The notes below the pieces were generated by a model. It searched no databases. It saw only the letters and a program-made list of their open reading frames with translations, and was not told the DNA's origin. This document shows positions 48,167-60,351 of a stretch of DNA of 64,000 bases, in pieces. Made by a program: the position numbers and the translations under genes. The stretch is taken from positions 1,922,001 to 1,986,000 of the forward strand of contig JBANDB010000012.1 of the NCBI GenBank assembly GCA_037576215.1, written 5' to 3'. The DNA comes from Armillaria gallica (taxonomy: Eukaryota; Basidiomycota; Agaricomycetes; Agaricales; Physalacriaceae). Each line of letters begins with the position of its first letter. Position 1 is the first letter of the stretch.

Positions 48167-48770
48167 GAGTGGGAAGAGATATGTGAACGAGAGCAGCGCA
48201 GTTGCATATATAAGCCGGACGTGAGACAAATCTTACAATTACAACGACTTAGTAATTCAGCCGGCAATCGGGACCTGTAAGAACGTTCTCTGCTCTAGGT
48301 ACGCATGACTATATGGTCCGAGCATCGGGCGTAGATTCTTAAATCAGCTCGAGGTAAAAGTAGAACAATATTATACACGGACTGGCTACATGCGCATACA
48401 GGAAATTCAACGCGGGGATATTTGGTCTTTCTGGCAGGATGCATGAGCATGAAGCAAGGCACAACCCGAGGCCCTTTAATGTTGATTGCCGTAAATTTCC
48501 AAGCGGCTCGGCATCGGGTAGCATTGCCGGGGGAAGGAGAAAACAAGGAAAAGAACGAGTCGTCCGGACTCCGACGGTGATTTCTAAATGCGATCACATC
48601 ACGTGCTGTCTAAACGCACGCGTCCCCGGGCCGGAGTCGCGTTGAACCGCCAACTTAAACTTCAGTGTCACTCATCATTTTCACGGTCTTTCCATTCATC
48701 TTTGAGGAAACGTATTCTGAAACTTCGTCCACCTCTCTGCTACGCCCTGTTACCTCAACTATAAATCGCA
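48167..48770. promoter_or_regulatory. Divergent region between reductase and RING genes
   Basis: 604 bp between two start codons pointing away from each other. Both promoters should lie here. No gene, repeat or known site seen. Confidence 0.4.
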
Positions 48771-50035
48771 ATGGTCAACGCCCAATGTCCAATATGCACT
48801 GATTCCTATCCCTTGGAATCCTTTCTCTTCCTCGCATGTGGTGCGCCAACTCCGAATTCAATGTATTTTGTACTAAGTCTTCCAAACATTTAGGTCATGG
48901 ATGCTGTGAAAGCTGTACTCTGAAATACAAGGGCAAAGTCTGCTCCATATGCCGAAAAGCAAAGGGTTCCGTCGAGCCTCATCAAATTTATTTCACGGTT
49001 GTAGACGATAGTCGGGAAGGGAAAATGGCATACAATGCAGGGAAGCTGGAGGGCTTGGACTCAGCTTCAGAGGCGAGTCATGTTGCTGCCACTGCAGACT
49101 GTTTGAGAAGCATGGTGAACGATACACAACTGGACGACAGCTTGATAGTACGTGCTCGTGGATTTTCTCGTTGTCCAAAGACTGACCCTCTCCAAGTCTC
49201 GTCTGATTCAGGCTGCGCAAAATCTGGAAGAACGCCTGCCAATATACGCCCAACTGGAGGCTGAACGACATAGCAATGCCACTTTGAAGGCTCGTATCGA
49301 CGAACTGGAACAAGTGTTGGACGTAGTAGCAGTACGAGACGCACACGGACGACGTATTTGATTTTACTTTCCTTTTTCGTTTACATTGCACAGCCTCGCA
49401 TCTCAGCTTTTACCAACCAGCTGAGATGTGAGTACCTCTACGTATATTCGTCCTAATGTCATACTTACCATATTATAGTAACGCTACGCCGTTCTATTTA
49501 GGTATCTAATACAAAGCTTTTACCAACCAGCTGAGATTAACGCTACGCCGTTCTATTTAGCGACGCTCTCCTTTTCTCTTCCGAACCTACTTTCCGTTGC
49601 CACGTCCGAGCCGTAGAACAAGGACTTCTTGTTTCACATGAAAACTGCTTGGATATTGAACGCCAGCGTGAAGATGCATTACACAAGTGTCAAGTCCTGT
49701 TTCAAGATGCGAAGAGACGTATCAACCGTGAGCAGGCTCAAAAAGATCTCATTTGCCAAAAGGCCAAGCAGCAAAAGAAGGAGATGGAGAGGGAGATTGC
49801 GAGGCTGACTTCATTGTGTCTCGAGCAGGAGAAGCAGGTATGCGTCATAATACCTCGCATTGTGCAATTGACGACTACTGGTGTAGATAAAACTGGAGAA
49901 GAAGAAATCGAGAGCAGTGGCCCGACAGTACTCTCGCCAACGTGTAGAAGACAACGATGACACTCTAATTGTGACTAAGGTAGGTGCATCTTTGTCTATC
50001 ACTTCAGTCACTTCCTCACATACGTCCAGGATTAG
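48771..50035 (+). CDS. RING-finger protein with C-terminal coiled coil
   Basis: Candidate E3 ubiquitin ligase. The first two exons (intron about 48841-48893) encode a RING domain: CPIC at residue 6, then ACGHGCCESC and CSIC, i.e. the CX2C...CXHX2CX2C...CX2C pattern. A helical part follows (LEERLPIYAQLEAERHSN, ARIDELEQVLDVV). After a duplicated tract at 49405-49560 comes a strong coiled coil (KDLICQKAKQQKKEMEREIARL) and a basic C-terminus ending VTKD. The frame through the duplicated tract could not be joined cleanly with GT...AG introns, so the RING and coiled-coil halves may be one gene with a structural problem, or two transcripts. The short RING-plus-helix form could also end within 49360-49501. 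Confidence 0.65.
49405..49560 (+). repeat. 46-nt direct duplication; first copy carries a 51-nt intron-like insert
   Basis: Segment A (23 nt, starting AGCTTTTACCAACC) lies at 49405-49427 and 49515-49537. Segment B (23 nt, starting TAACGCTACGCC) lies at 49479-49501 and 49538-49560. In the first copy A and B are separated by 51 nt (49428-49478) that begin GTGAGT, contain CTAAT and end TATAG. In the second copy A and B abut exactly. 13 nt separate the two copies. Confidence 0.9.
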
Positions 50036-50238
50036 CTTCCTAAGTACAGTCAGTATGACCTTGTTCATATTCCTTCTCTTCCCTGGATATAATTTGTAAT
50101 GATTTTGGCCACTGTAACGCAAAGAAATGTACAACAGTTGAGGAGAGCAATTATTACACACCGTAATGTATTATCAGAAGACATAATAAATCAAGACAAC
50201 CTAATACAAGAAGCCATCAGAAGACACCACCAATTCGG

Positions 50239-53200
50239 CTATGTGGCGAGAAGACCCAACATAGCGAGAACGACGTCAGTTGATTCCTCCTCGGCATTGA
50301 CATCTCCCAAGTAGCCCAAATACCCCGCTCCAAACTTCATTCGCACGACAGGAGCTTGTAACTCCCCGTGCTGATCTCGGTCCTTGTAGACTGCAGCCGC
50401 GGAATTGATCCCCTTGAGGTGCACGGCCTTCATGCTATAGGATGCAGGCAAGCCTTTTGAAGACTTGGCAGTATCGTTCCCCTCTTGGCGGTGAAACATC
50501 TTTCTCTGGTAATCGCCCATCTTCCAAGAAACACCCCACGCCGTCGACCAGAATTTGTCCATTTCAGGGGGACGTATGAATGAACTGAAAAGTCCGCCGA
50601 ACACGACCAAACCGCCATCCTTGGTATAACTGACGAGTTTTGTGAGGACACGTTTATGCTTCTTCCGAACGATCCCCGGGTCCGTCACGAAGACACCCGC
50701 GACGTTGGGGGATGCGAGCGACTGCATGGCGTCGTCTGCTGATAACGCCTGCACGACACGTCGCTTGGATCGTAGGGCCACTAGAAGGTTCTTGTGGATA
50801 TCTTCAAAGAACGGCTCATTTTCGAGCGAGATAAGAAGAATAAAACTATCGGCCGATTGGTTGGGCGCACGACGGATTGGCTATTGCTGCGCGAACCAGA
50901 TGCAGTGACAAGCGACGGCGATGAGGCTGAAGGTTGGGGAACAGGGGAAGCATCATATCGGAAGTCCAACAAGCCCAACATTGAGAGCAAAACATCCGTT
51001 GAACTCTGTTCTGCGTTCACGTCACCCAGATAGCCTAAATAGCCCGACTCCAGTTTCGTATGAATGGCAGGTGTTTCGATATCCTCGCCGTGGCTCTGCT
51101 CCGAGCCCTTGTACATCGCCGAAGACGGCTTAACATTTTTGAGGTAAACAGCTGTCATGCTGTAGTCGTCTGCCAAGGATGGGTTGAGTTGAACAGTTGC
51201 ATTGCTCGCATTACGGTAGAAAGTTTCGCGATGATACGAGCCCATCTTCCAAGTTTGCCCCCATTTCAACCAGAACTTGTCCATTTCCACGAAGCTGACG
51301 AACGTGCTGAATAATCCACCAATGACAACCAGCCCGCCAGCTTTTGTGTATTGGATAAGTTTGGTGAGGACAGAGTTGTGTTTCTTGTGAGTTATGCCAG
51401 GATCGGTGACGAAGACTCCTCCGAGATCTGGAGAAGCGAGGAACGTCAAGGCTTCGCTTTGTGTCAGCGCCCTCTCAACACGGGCCTTGGATCGCAGGGC
51501 GGAGAGGAAGTGGGCATGACTTTTGTCGAAAGTGTCTTCGTTCTCCAACGAGAGGAGAAGAGTGAATTTGGTAGATGGTGACAGACGAGCGGCCGCAGAT
51601 GAGCTGGTAACACTTGATGTGGAAGCCAATGGTCCCGGGCGCCTTTGGTCCAGGATGCCAAGCATTGCGAGGACTACGGGTGTTGATAGATCCTCCCCGT
51701 TGACGTCGCCCAGGTATCCGAAGTAGCCTTTGCCTACACGCGTTTGAGCAACGGGAGCTTCGGCCAGATTTTGAACCGGGGTAGCGGCGAAGACTAGTGA
51801 TTCAACACGTGAGTTCATCGTCGCCTTGTAAAGGGCCACAGATGAATCCACTCCACTGAGATGAACAGCTTTCATGCTGTAAGAGGATGGTAGGGAAGGG
51901 TTCTGCTTGGCAGTGCTATGTTCTTCATTGCGATTAAAGGTGGTTCGATGATATGATCCCATCCTCCATGGGAGTCCCCAGCTAGAACCGAAAAAGCGAC
52001 CCATGTCTGTCCCATTGATATTGCCGCTAAACATCCCACCGACCACAACGCATCCCCCAGCCTTTGTCCATTCCACGAGCCTGGTGAGCATATTTGTGTG
52101 TTTCTGTGACGCGATAGCGGCGTCCGTTACCAGCACGCCAATAAGATTAGACGAGGACAGTAACTGCAACGCACTGTTCTCCGTGAGTGCTTGTTTGGTG
52201 GTAATTTTCGCTTTCAAGGCAGAAAGCAGGTGGGATAAGATGTCGGAATAGTAGTCTTGGTGTTCAAGTGAAAGGATAAGGATGAATTGGTCCTCCTTAA
52301 CGTCAGAGGGTGCCTTTGAGGATGACGGGGTAGGCGCCAAGGACGGTGAAGCGGGAACTGCCTTCTTCTTTCCTTTGCCCTTCCCCTTGCCCTTGCCCTT
52401 GCCCTTGCCTTTGGGTTCCGATAAGGAGCCTGAACCAGACGGCTGAGCGTTTGTTTCGAAATCTCGTGAACGGATCTTATCGGTGACGCTGCGAGACGAG
52501 ACTCGACCCCAGGGACTGAACTGAAAGGAACATCGCGAGGAACCGTTCGAAATGGGTTCCTCATCCACCTACGCTCCATCCTTTCTTCCTCTGTTTTCAT
52601 CTCGTAAATATACCTCAGTACTTCAGTGGCTTCCTCGTCATACCAGAAGCCATCTTCACGGAGGTAGAGCCTTGTGTGTGAATATATGCACTTGATATCG
52701 CCAAACTTGCAATTGCCAAGAAGGAAGGACAGGCAAACGTTCTTTCCACTGTTGAGAAAGATTAGATCGTGGACACAGGTAAGAGAAACACCATTCACAG
52801 ATCATCCCGTATGCTCTTGTCATCCGGAGCATGGGAAAATGCGCAATTTTTACCACGATTGCAGCCACCGTGGTTGTAGAAGCGACAAGCGACCCCGTTG
52901 CCGACATGACGGCAATCACTGGAATCCGAGTTTGTCGAAGAGTCGTCTTTGTCGCGGTCTTCAGATGGAGCTCCGTAGTCTGAAGAAGCATAACCATCAT
53001 CGGACATTGAACAGAGACCTTCAAAACAGGCATCACGAGCAGCTTGTGCTTCGGATAAGATATGCGAGGAATCGGGTTCAGACCTCAAAATGCTTTCAAA
53101 ATCTGGGAGCTGATAGATTAGACAGGTTCTTGAATGAATGGATCCTTATAAAACGTACCAATTAAAGCTCCACGATACCTGTGCAGACCTTTTCGAGCCA

Positions 53201-53661
53201 TTCCACGCCTGTAGCGAGCCTTTTGCATGGCAGGATCGCGCAGCAATGCTTGATTAGCTACTTCTTCAGCTAAGTCAAAGCTTAATATTATTCAGTACTA
53301 GAATATACTCCGAATATGTTTGAGAAGCGTACAATTCAAGTTTGAGGAACGCTGCGGCGAGATTACACATAATAACGGCTTTGGCGCCACCGACATCCAG
53401 AGCCTGGCAGTACTTCTGCGCCGCCTCCGCATATTTCTGGGCTTTGAAAAGATCGTTTCCCTTTGATGATCAGGCAAGTTATAAAAGAACGATAGTCATG
53501 ATGGATAGAGAGCTCACCTGGTTCTTGATTTTCTCAGCTTCTTCTCGTCTCTGTGCCGAATGCTGCGCGCGTTTCTTAGCTCTTTCTTCCAATGCTTTGG
53601 CATTATGATCATTTGCTGCCAAAACACGCCTACGATGGAACGCGTTATTTTCTGTCGACAT
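50239..53661 (-). CDS. TPR - double CCCH zinc finger - triplicated domain protein
   Basis: No named family is known to me for the whole. Exons 53661-53518, 53460-53333, 53280-53159 and 53102-52799 encode a TPR-type helical repeat region (LFKAQKYAEAAQKYCQALD, ARYRRGMARKGL). Then come two CCCH zinc fingers: CRFYNHGGCNRGKNCAFSH and CLSFLLGNCKFGDIKCIYSH. A (KG)n linker leads to three tandem domains of about 190 residues, each with FVTDPGI- or VTDAAI-like, GGLVV-GGLFS, YSMKAVHL and GYLGYLGDVN blocks. The glycine-rich GG-VV-GG pattern resembles class I glutamine-amidotransferase-like/ThuA folds (inference). Frame changes near 52500-52570 and about 50840 need an intron or a base correction. It is divergent from PRO1 by 140 bp. 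Confidence 0.72.
52372..52413 (-). repeat. Hexanucleotide microsatellite coding for a Lys-Gly run
   Basis: (CCCTTG)n on the plus strand, read on the minus strand as about seven Lys-Gly dipeptides inside the TPR-CCCH protein. Such coding repeats are prone to length change. Confidence 0.85.
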
Positions 53662-53801
53662 GGTGGTTTTGGTGAGATCGTGTCTCGGGTTGATACTTGA
53701 TATTTCCGATCGTCAAAGGAACGGCAATTTCCGACGCATTCTGACATTTGACTCAACGGACTCAAAAAATCGCCAACTTTGTGCGCGTTGCAGTCGATAC
53801 T
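53662..53801. promoter_or_regulatory. Divergent promoter, TPR-CCCH gene / PRO1
   Basis: 140 bp between opposite start codons. No specific element recognised. Confidence 0.5.
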
Positions 53802-55619
53802 ATGGCTCGTCCTCGTCATGCCCCCCAATGCACTATTGTAATAAAGCTAGGTCCGTGGTTGCCAGCCATTTTGGTGTAGTCGCCAAACGTACCTGCGCGT
53901 CTTGTTCTTAGGCACTTCGTCTATCGTCCATGAAAAGACGCATCAACCTTTGCTTTCGACCCTTTCCTCTGTTGTAGAGACTGTCGTGCATCTGCGCAGC
54001 CAAGGACATAGAGTGGTTCTTGTCAGCTCTGGCGCTATCGGCGTGGGGCTGCAGCGAATGAATATACCAAGCCGTCCGAAAAGTCTATCGGGAAAACAAG
54101 TGATTCTTATCTATTGATTGATTTGGTCTTACGCTTACAACCCGTTCAGGCGTTAGCAGCCATTGGACAGGGTAGACTGATTGCATTGTGGGATGATCTC
54201 TTTAGCCATTTAGAACAACCCATCGCCCAAGTCCTTCTTACCCGAGGCGATATCGCAGACGTGAGCTTCCTTTTTTTCGGGGTATCCTCCTTTTGCACTA
54301 AGGATGCTTATCTTACAGCGAACTAGATATCTGAATGCTGTAAACACGTTCAATGAACTGTTGTCTATGGGTGTTGTGCCCATCGTGAACGAGAACGATA
54401 CCGTTTCAGTGAGCGTGAGTACGGGTTACATATGTCTTCTTAGAGTATGGCCTCACAATTCTTCTCCAGGAAATAAAATTTGGTGATAATGACACGCTGT
54501 CTGCCATCACATCGTCCATGATCCATGCCGATTATCTCTTCCTGTTGACGGACGTGGATGGTCTGTACACCTCAAATCCCAGAAAAGACCCAGATGCAAA
54601 GCAAATAGAAGTTGTGACATCGATATCTGCTATTAGATCGCAAGGTTTGTTTTTCTCCCGTATGAACAGCTGTTTGCTCATAACATCAGTTAGCACAACG
54701 ACCCTTGGATCAAGCCTTGGTACAGGCGGCATGGAAACGAAAATCATCGCTGCAGAAATTGCCACTGGCGCAGGTGTGACCACCATCATCACATCTAGCA
54801 AGCACCCAGAGAATATTTTCGGCATCATCGAGTATCACAACTCGCTAAAAGCATCATCGACGCCAGGGACTCCTCTTGAACCATTATCGAGAACGAGCAG
54901 TCCTGTTCACAGTCCATTAACTCCCGATTCGTATAGGTCTGGCAGCCCACTTGCACGCCCTTTGCCTCGACCGCCCCATACGGTGTTCAAACCCTCTTCA
55001 ATTCCTATGCGAGATCTGAAATCATGGACGAGTCACACACTCTATCCTGCCGGAAGCGTCATCATTGATTCCGGGGCTCATCACGTCTTGTCCCGCAGAG
55101 AATCCGGTGGTCGGCTGCTAGCAGCTGGCGTTTTAGGCGTCATTGGGGCATTCGCCTCTGGCCAGGCTGTACGAGTCGTCGTTTTGAAATCTCCGAGTCC
55201 TGTTGCTGTTCAGGATGATCCTGAGCAATCTTCTTTGGCGAGCTCTTTCACATCTACTCGACCAAGTACGCCAGCGCTTCTCGCCGCATCGTCCATGTCA
55301 TCTTCAATTGCATCTCTGGAACCTTTGTCACGATCTTCTTCATCAGCGGCCCTTTCCACAAAGCCGGAAGATGAGGTACTTCGAAACATGAAGCCACAAC
55401 CTATGTATGATGATGCAGACGTTGTTGAGGTGGGACGAGGATTAGCCAACTACAACTCTGCACAAATCTCAAAAGCCAAGGGATTAAATAGGTCTGTGGC
55501 GAATGTTGGTTTTTCATTTTGTCCTCATCTCTCTTTGCAGTTCATACATGCCACAATTGTTAGGCTATGCTGATTCAGAGTATGTAGTAGAAAATATCAC
55601 CATCCGCGTACCGCCATAA
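53802..55619 (+). CDS. PRO1: Glutamate 5-kinase (gamma-glutamyl kinase)
   Basis: First step of proline synthesis: ATP-dependent phosphorylation of glutamate in the cytosol. Seven exons (53802-53850, 53912-54099, 54150-54260, 54319-54414, 54470-54644, 54690-55491, 55541-55619) give 499 residues without a break. Kinase motifs: [61 protein letters not shown] and [11 protein letters not shown]-terminal PUA domain follows ([48 protein letters not shown]). Two Ser/Pro-rich inserts, one between kinase and PUA and one inside PUA (about 55200-55380), make it longer than bacterial ProB, as in other basidiomycetes. Confidence 0.95.
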
Positions 55620-55859
55620 TTTTTGCGGGGCGCTTTACGGCCGAAGCACGGAATAGTGGCATCAACGTTCGTCGACCGACCAATTGGAGCGCCACCGTTT
55701 CGGACCCTTGATGTGCCTACTGACGACATTGTGGCTGTGATCATTGTTTGGCTCTGTCAGATAATTTTCTCTCCATCCTACGACCATCCCGCTTTCTATT
55801 CCTTCTCTCAACTACATGCAATAGCTTACAACTTTTTCTACTTCTGCATACCCCTCATT

Positions 55860-57192
55860 ATGTATCACAACAATTCTATCAGGATCCTCACTGGTTCGTG
55901 CCCCTCTTCAGTATCTTTCAAGTCACCCGCGCTTAAACTGTGTTACAGGGAATAGCCACCCAGAGCTCGCCCAGGCTGTGGCTGAGCGGTGAGCAGCCGC
56001 TCCATTGCCTTGTATCTGAAAGGCGGTCAATGAGCGCGCCATTCATTCGCATGATTTAGGCTTAACGTTCCTCTCGTTCCTTGCACCGTCAAGAAATTCT
56101 CCAATGGCGAGATCAATCTTAAAATATCGGAATCCGTCCGGGACGAAGATGTCTTCATCATCCAATCCGGCGCCAGCGATGTCAATGACAATCTAATGGA
56201 ACTCCTTATTCTCATTTCGGCGTGCAAGACTGCATCGGCCAGACGGATCACCGCTGTAATACCTTGCTTCCCATATGCTCGCATGGACAGGAAGGACAGG
56301 TCCCGTGCCCCCATCACTGCCAAGCTGGTAGCCAACATGCTTACTGTGGCCGGATGCGATCATGTCATTACGATGGACTTGCACGCAAGTCAGATCCAGG
56401 GATTCTTCGATATACCGGTGGACAACTTATGGTCGGAGCCGCTGATGCTCGCATACATCAAGCGTCAAATAGAAGGATACAAGAACGGAATAATAGTTAG
56501 TCCGGATGCCGGTGGGGCTAAGCGGTAAGTTTCGATGATACAATTCCAATTCCTTTCTTGACGACGAGTGTCTGCTCAGAACTACTGCTATAGCAGACAA
56601 ACTAGGAGTCGACTTTGCTCTCATTCACAGAAAACGATGCGGGAAGGGAGTGGATGCGCCGGAGCAGATGGAGATTCTGGTTGGAGACGTCAAAGACAAG
56701 GTTCGTGTCATCCTGAGACTGGTCAATGAATGTATAAGTTTCTAAATTTATTACAGGTCGCCATTCTTGTCGACGACATGATTGACACCGGAAAGACACT
56801 CACTCTAGCGGCCAAAACACTGCGGGAGAAGGGGGCAAGATCCGTACATGCGCTTGTTTCACATGGTTCGCTTATACCCTATAGCATTTGCATTGTGTTT
56901 ATCGTTCTTCTTCAGGCCTTTTCTCAGAAGCGAACATGAGTCTCATAGAACAACTACCCATAGAACAACTCGTGGTAAGCTTTCATTATCCGGTCAGGCG
57001 GTCCCATCTGAATCATTTCCCCAGGTCACGAATACTATCCCTCAAAAACAGCATCAAACTCAATGCTCAAAACTAGTCACCGTCGACATCAGTCCAATAT
57101 TAGCTGAAAGCATTCGTCGAACACACAATGGCGAGAGTATCAGTTTGCTATTTGGAGAGTGGGCGGAAACGGGTACGGCTTCAGTGGTATGA
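55860..57192 (+). CDS. Ribose-phosphate pyrophosphokinase (PRPP synthetase)
   Basis: Makes PRPP from ribose 5-phosphate and ATP for purine, pyrimidine, histidine and tryptophan synthesis. Seven exons (55860-55893, 55949-55988, 56060-56524, 56580-56700, 56757-56865, 56916-56974, 57025-57192) give 331 residues in one frame. Motifs: [74 protein letters not shown] and the PRPP-binding loop [13 protein letters not shown]. The length equals that of the human PRPS1-like class, without the long insertions seen in some yeast paralogues; I cannot say which PRS number it corresponds to. Confidence 0.95.
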
Positions 57193-60100
57193 AAAGTCCT
57201 TCGACGGGATCAGATAGAAAGCTACAAAGATCGATATGTAAGATAGCAAGCTCCAGCCAAATAGATGGCATCTTGAGAGTTTTGCCTGGGAGCTGTACCG
57301 GCCCGAGTGCAGCCCGTAACGAGGCCGCGGGTTTCTATCCGCGGTGTTGGCATCCGCTTTCTTGGGTCTCTTGGTGAGTCTAGATTTGTTTATCTTGCTA
57401 TACATCACTCTTGCTCAGTTGAGAATCAAGGTGTATATGACGAACACATGAGATTCGACATGTAGACAACTCTCGTGTCTGACGTTGGTTACCGAGTTCA
57501 CACCATCTGTCATATGGCATGTACATCGCTATGAGAGAGGATAGATGGTCGAATTCGACCTGAAGCGTAACCTCCGAGTCCCTAGGCCTGACGTCCCAAA
57601 GGATCACGCGCCAAATGTCAAGGAATCCGCTGTAGACTGAAATTGGACGAAGTTCTTAAAGAATCAGATGAACATTTTGATCACGGTTATTCCAGCAATA
57701 TCGACTTGATCTCAAATGCACAGCTAGACGGTTTACAGAACAGATATGGTGTTAAGTTTGGGATTAAGAGGTTTAGGTTGACTGGTGGCTGTGCTTCGCT
57801 CAAATCGCATCATACTCGCTCACGTGATCCCTCCTCACCTCGGCAATTTGAATATCCCCGTGTCTTGGCCTTTGACGCTTTTTCTCTCTTTGTATTTCGC
57901 CAACAAGTCTCCGGAGCTATTTGTTCCAGATTACAGTATCAGGTGAGGCCAAGGCTCTCGAATATTCTGTGCGACGTTCCTTTTTTCCCCCAAAAGATCT
58001 ATCTCAGCAGAATCTCTTTGTTATAGACGTCATCTGTTTCTCACTAGTTCTCACTGAAACTCTTCCCTTGTATCAAACAGTTCTTCAATATTTTCCATAA
58101 GCTTCTGGTCAACTCAGGAAAGATCTCATGGAAATCCTGGGCCTCGTCCGCGTGAGGAAATGAACATTTATGTCGAGCAACGCCACACTAGTACATGGAG
58201 CGTTTTCTCAGTAAAAGTGACTCCGGAGTCTATTCCAACATGGGGCAACGTGGATTATTGAACCTCCGTGGCAGTGACAGCCAGACTATCGGAGTAAGGA
58301 TGTTCATGAGAGTCGCGTCCGTACTCGACACATGCGGGTAATACAGACTTCGTTATAAACGAGCTTCGATTTGTTCTTGAATATCAAACCTTATTCCAAC
58401 CGCATCTATGTTTTCTAAGAATATTACTGTTTCTCACAAGTTCTAAAAATATTTCAGCGGATTTCATCGCGCTTCGCTCAGTCTTGCATGGTTTGAACTA
58501 TTAATCTACGCATAAATCAAGGTGCCTTTGGAACTTATACCGATCTTTGTGCCGTTGACGCGAGTTTGAGGCTTTTCCCAATCGATAATCAACAATTGAT
58601 TTCTCACAACATTTATAGTATGCAAAACGTCGGCCAAACTAGACTTCCACGCGCAGTCTAGTCTAAGGCAACTAAAAATGAATGAAGAAGCGTCTTTGAC
58701 ATAAATTTGGGACTATTCTCGTCGGATTTCAATTAATTGAGTAGTACTGAGTACGAAGCTGGAGCCTAACGCCTGACGAGTAGAGTTTGGCTGTGAAAGC
58801 GACGTTTCAGAGACAATCTTCCCTCGTCAGACAAGCAGAGATGGTGGCACCTGCCGGCAAAGTTTGTACACAGAAATCCGACGCTCCCAAGTGGGCATCA
58901 GGTAGGCTAGCGGCGTGATAAGGAAATAGTTCGAAGCATGCGGTACGTGTCCACTGGTGACGAGGCACGCGACGTTCATATTCATGTCCACGCTCTTTCT
59001 GTTGACAATTCGACACATCGGATTCACGGAAGTTAATTAGAATCCGATGCACCGTTTGCGGTGTAAGCCACGTAGCGCCGGGTGCCCGGACCGTTGTTGA
59101 TTCTTCGCACGTTGACCGACCCGATGCCGCGGAGTTATCTTTCGATTACCCCAAGTTGCTATTCAAGGCTATATGCTTGCGCATGCTGTGCATTTCGGTG
59201 TTCTTCATACTTTGTGGATCCATGTTGGAGCCCGAGCCTTCTCATGTCAAAATGTCGACTATTGACAATTCTTTCCACGGAAATTCACCATCGTCTATCA
59301 GACCAATCTGACAGCGAAAGGCTACCGTGAGTTGCCGGGACTTTTTAGTTCGACATCCTTGTGGGCAGAGGACTCGTGATAGACGGTTTGCGAGCTTGGC
59401 GCGTACTCTCCTGAGTCGGAGGTAGGTGGCCCCACGGAGCATTACCATCACTGCCACCTTGTCCGAGTTCATTTTGCACAGGAGATCTCCAGTAAGCATC
59501 CGTTCCCCTTGCACGTACCTTACTATCTCATGATTTGCATCAAGGTGTAGCCGTGGTTTATTTTTGAAGTTCATGCCTGGACTCGGATGGGGACCGAAAC
59601 GGCTCATAAGGTCGCTGCTCTATCAAACTGTATGTACAGTTACCTACATTGGACACCATGATGCCGTTGGAACCAAGGTGATACCGGTTCTATGACTTTA
59701 TACCCCAGTAAATCCGACCCTTGCCGTGTCTGCGGTCGACTGTATTGCACGCTACTCCAGCGAACCCTGCTGTGACCTATCATAGAACAAGTTCGGATCC
59801 TGGGGATGCTCTGCTAGCTGTCGCCTCGTCACTATAGCTGCGTCACGACCGGGACTTCTCCCTCACGCTGCCACACGGAAACTCGGTTCCCTCACGTGGA
59901 CTTAAACGAGCGTGGATGACAGTCACACGATGCTACACCTCTCTGTCCGATAGTATGCCCATAACAAGCTGCATCAGGGGTTTCGTTTCGAACGCCAGTA
60001 TTGTGGGGCGCCAGCGAATGCCGAACTATCACGAGCGCTTCATATGATCAAGAATACCGGGCACCACGCTTTTGGCGTCCTAAGGGAGTTCCATTCCAGA

Positions 60101-60351
60101 CCTGCCAAATCCTGATGATCTCCCAATTTTTGAAGCATGAAAGCCCCATCGAGCTATGCCAGCGGATGTCGATACCACGAGGAGGACGTGCAGATGTCTG
60201 AGAAGCGACTCAATGTGGACTTTATTGACTGTGGCAGTTCGAGAGGGGCGGACGCGAATGCCTGCGTGTTCAGTCTTCGGGATGTACTGGGCAGTATAAA
60301 ATCTGGATGCCATGTAATGTCTTCATCGCTAGATCCCCTAGTTCCTTCACC
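57193..60351. other. Gene-poor 3.2 kb between PRPP synthetase and GH55
   Basis: I see no convincing gene. A 127-codon frame at 57643-58026 has no recognised family and a composition like translated non-coding DNA. Short AT-rich stretches near 58340-58760 have no repeat or transposon ends that I could identify. The last few hundred bases should contain the GH55 promoter. Confidence 0.5.

Noticed and set aside
49419..49430. CTGAGA that could be part of a TPP riboswitch
   Set aside because: There is no partner ACCTGA segment or stem nearby, and the gene is a RING protein, not a thiamine gene. None was found near THI20 either.
57643..58026. 127-codon open frame after PRPP synthetase
   Set aside because: No recognisable domain, no intron structure like the neighbours and no conserved composition; probably chance.
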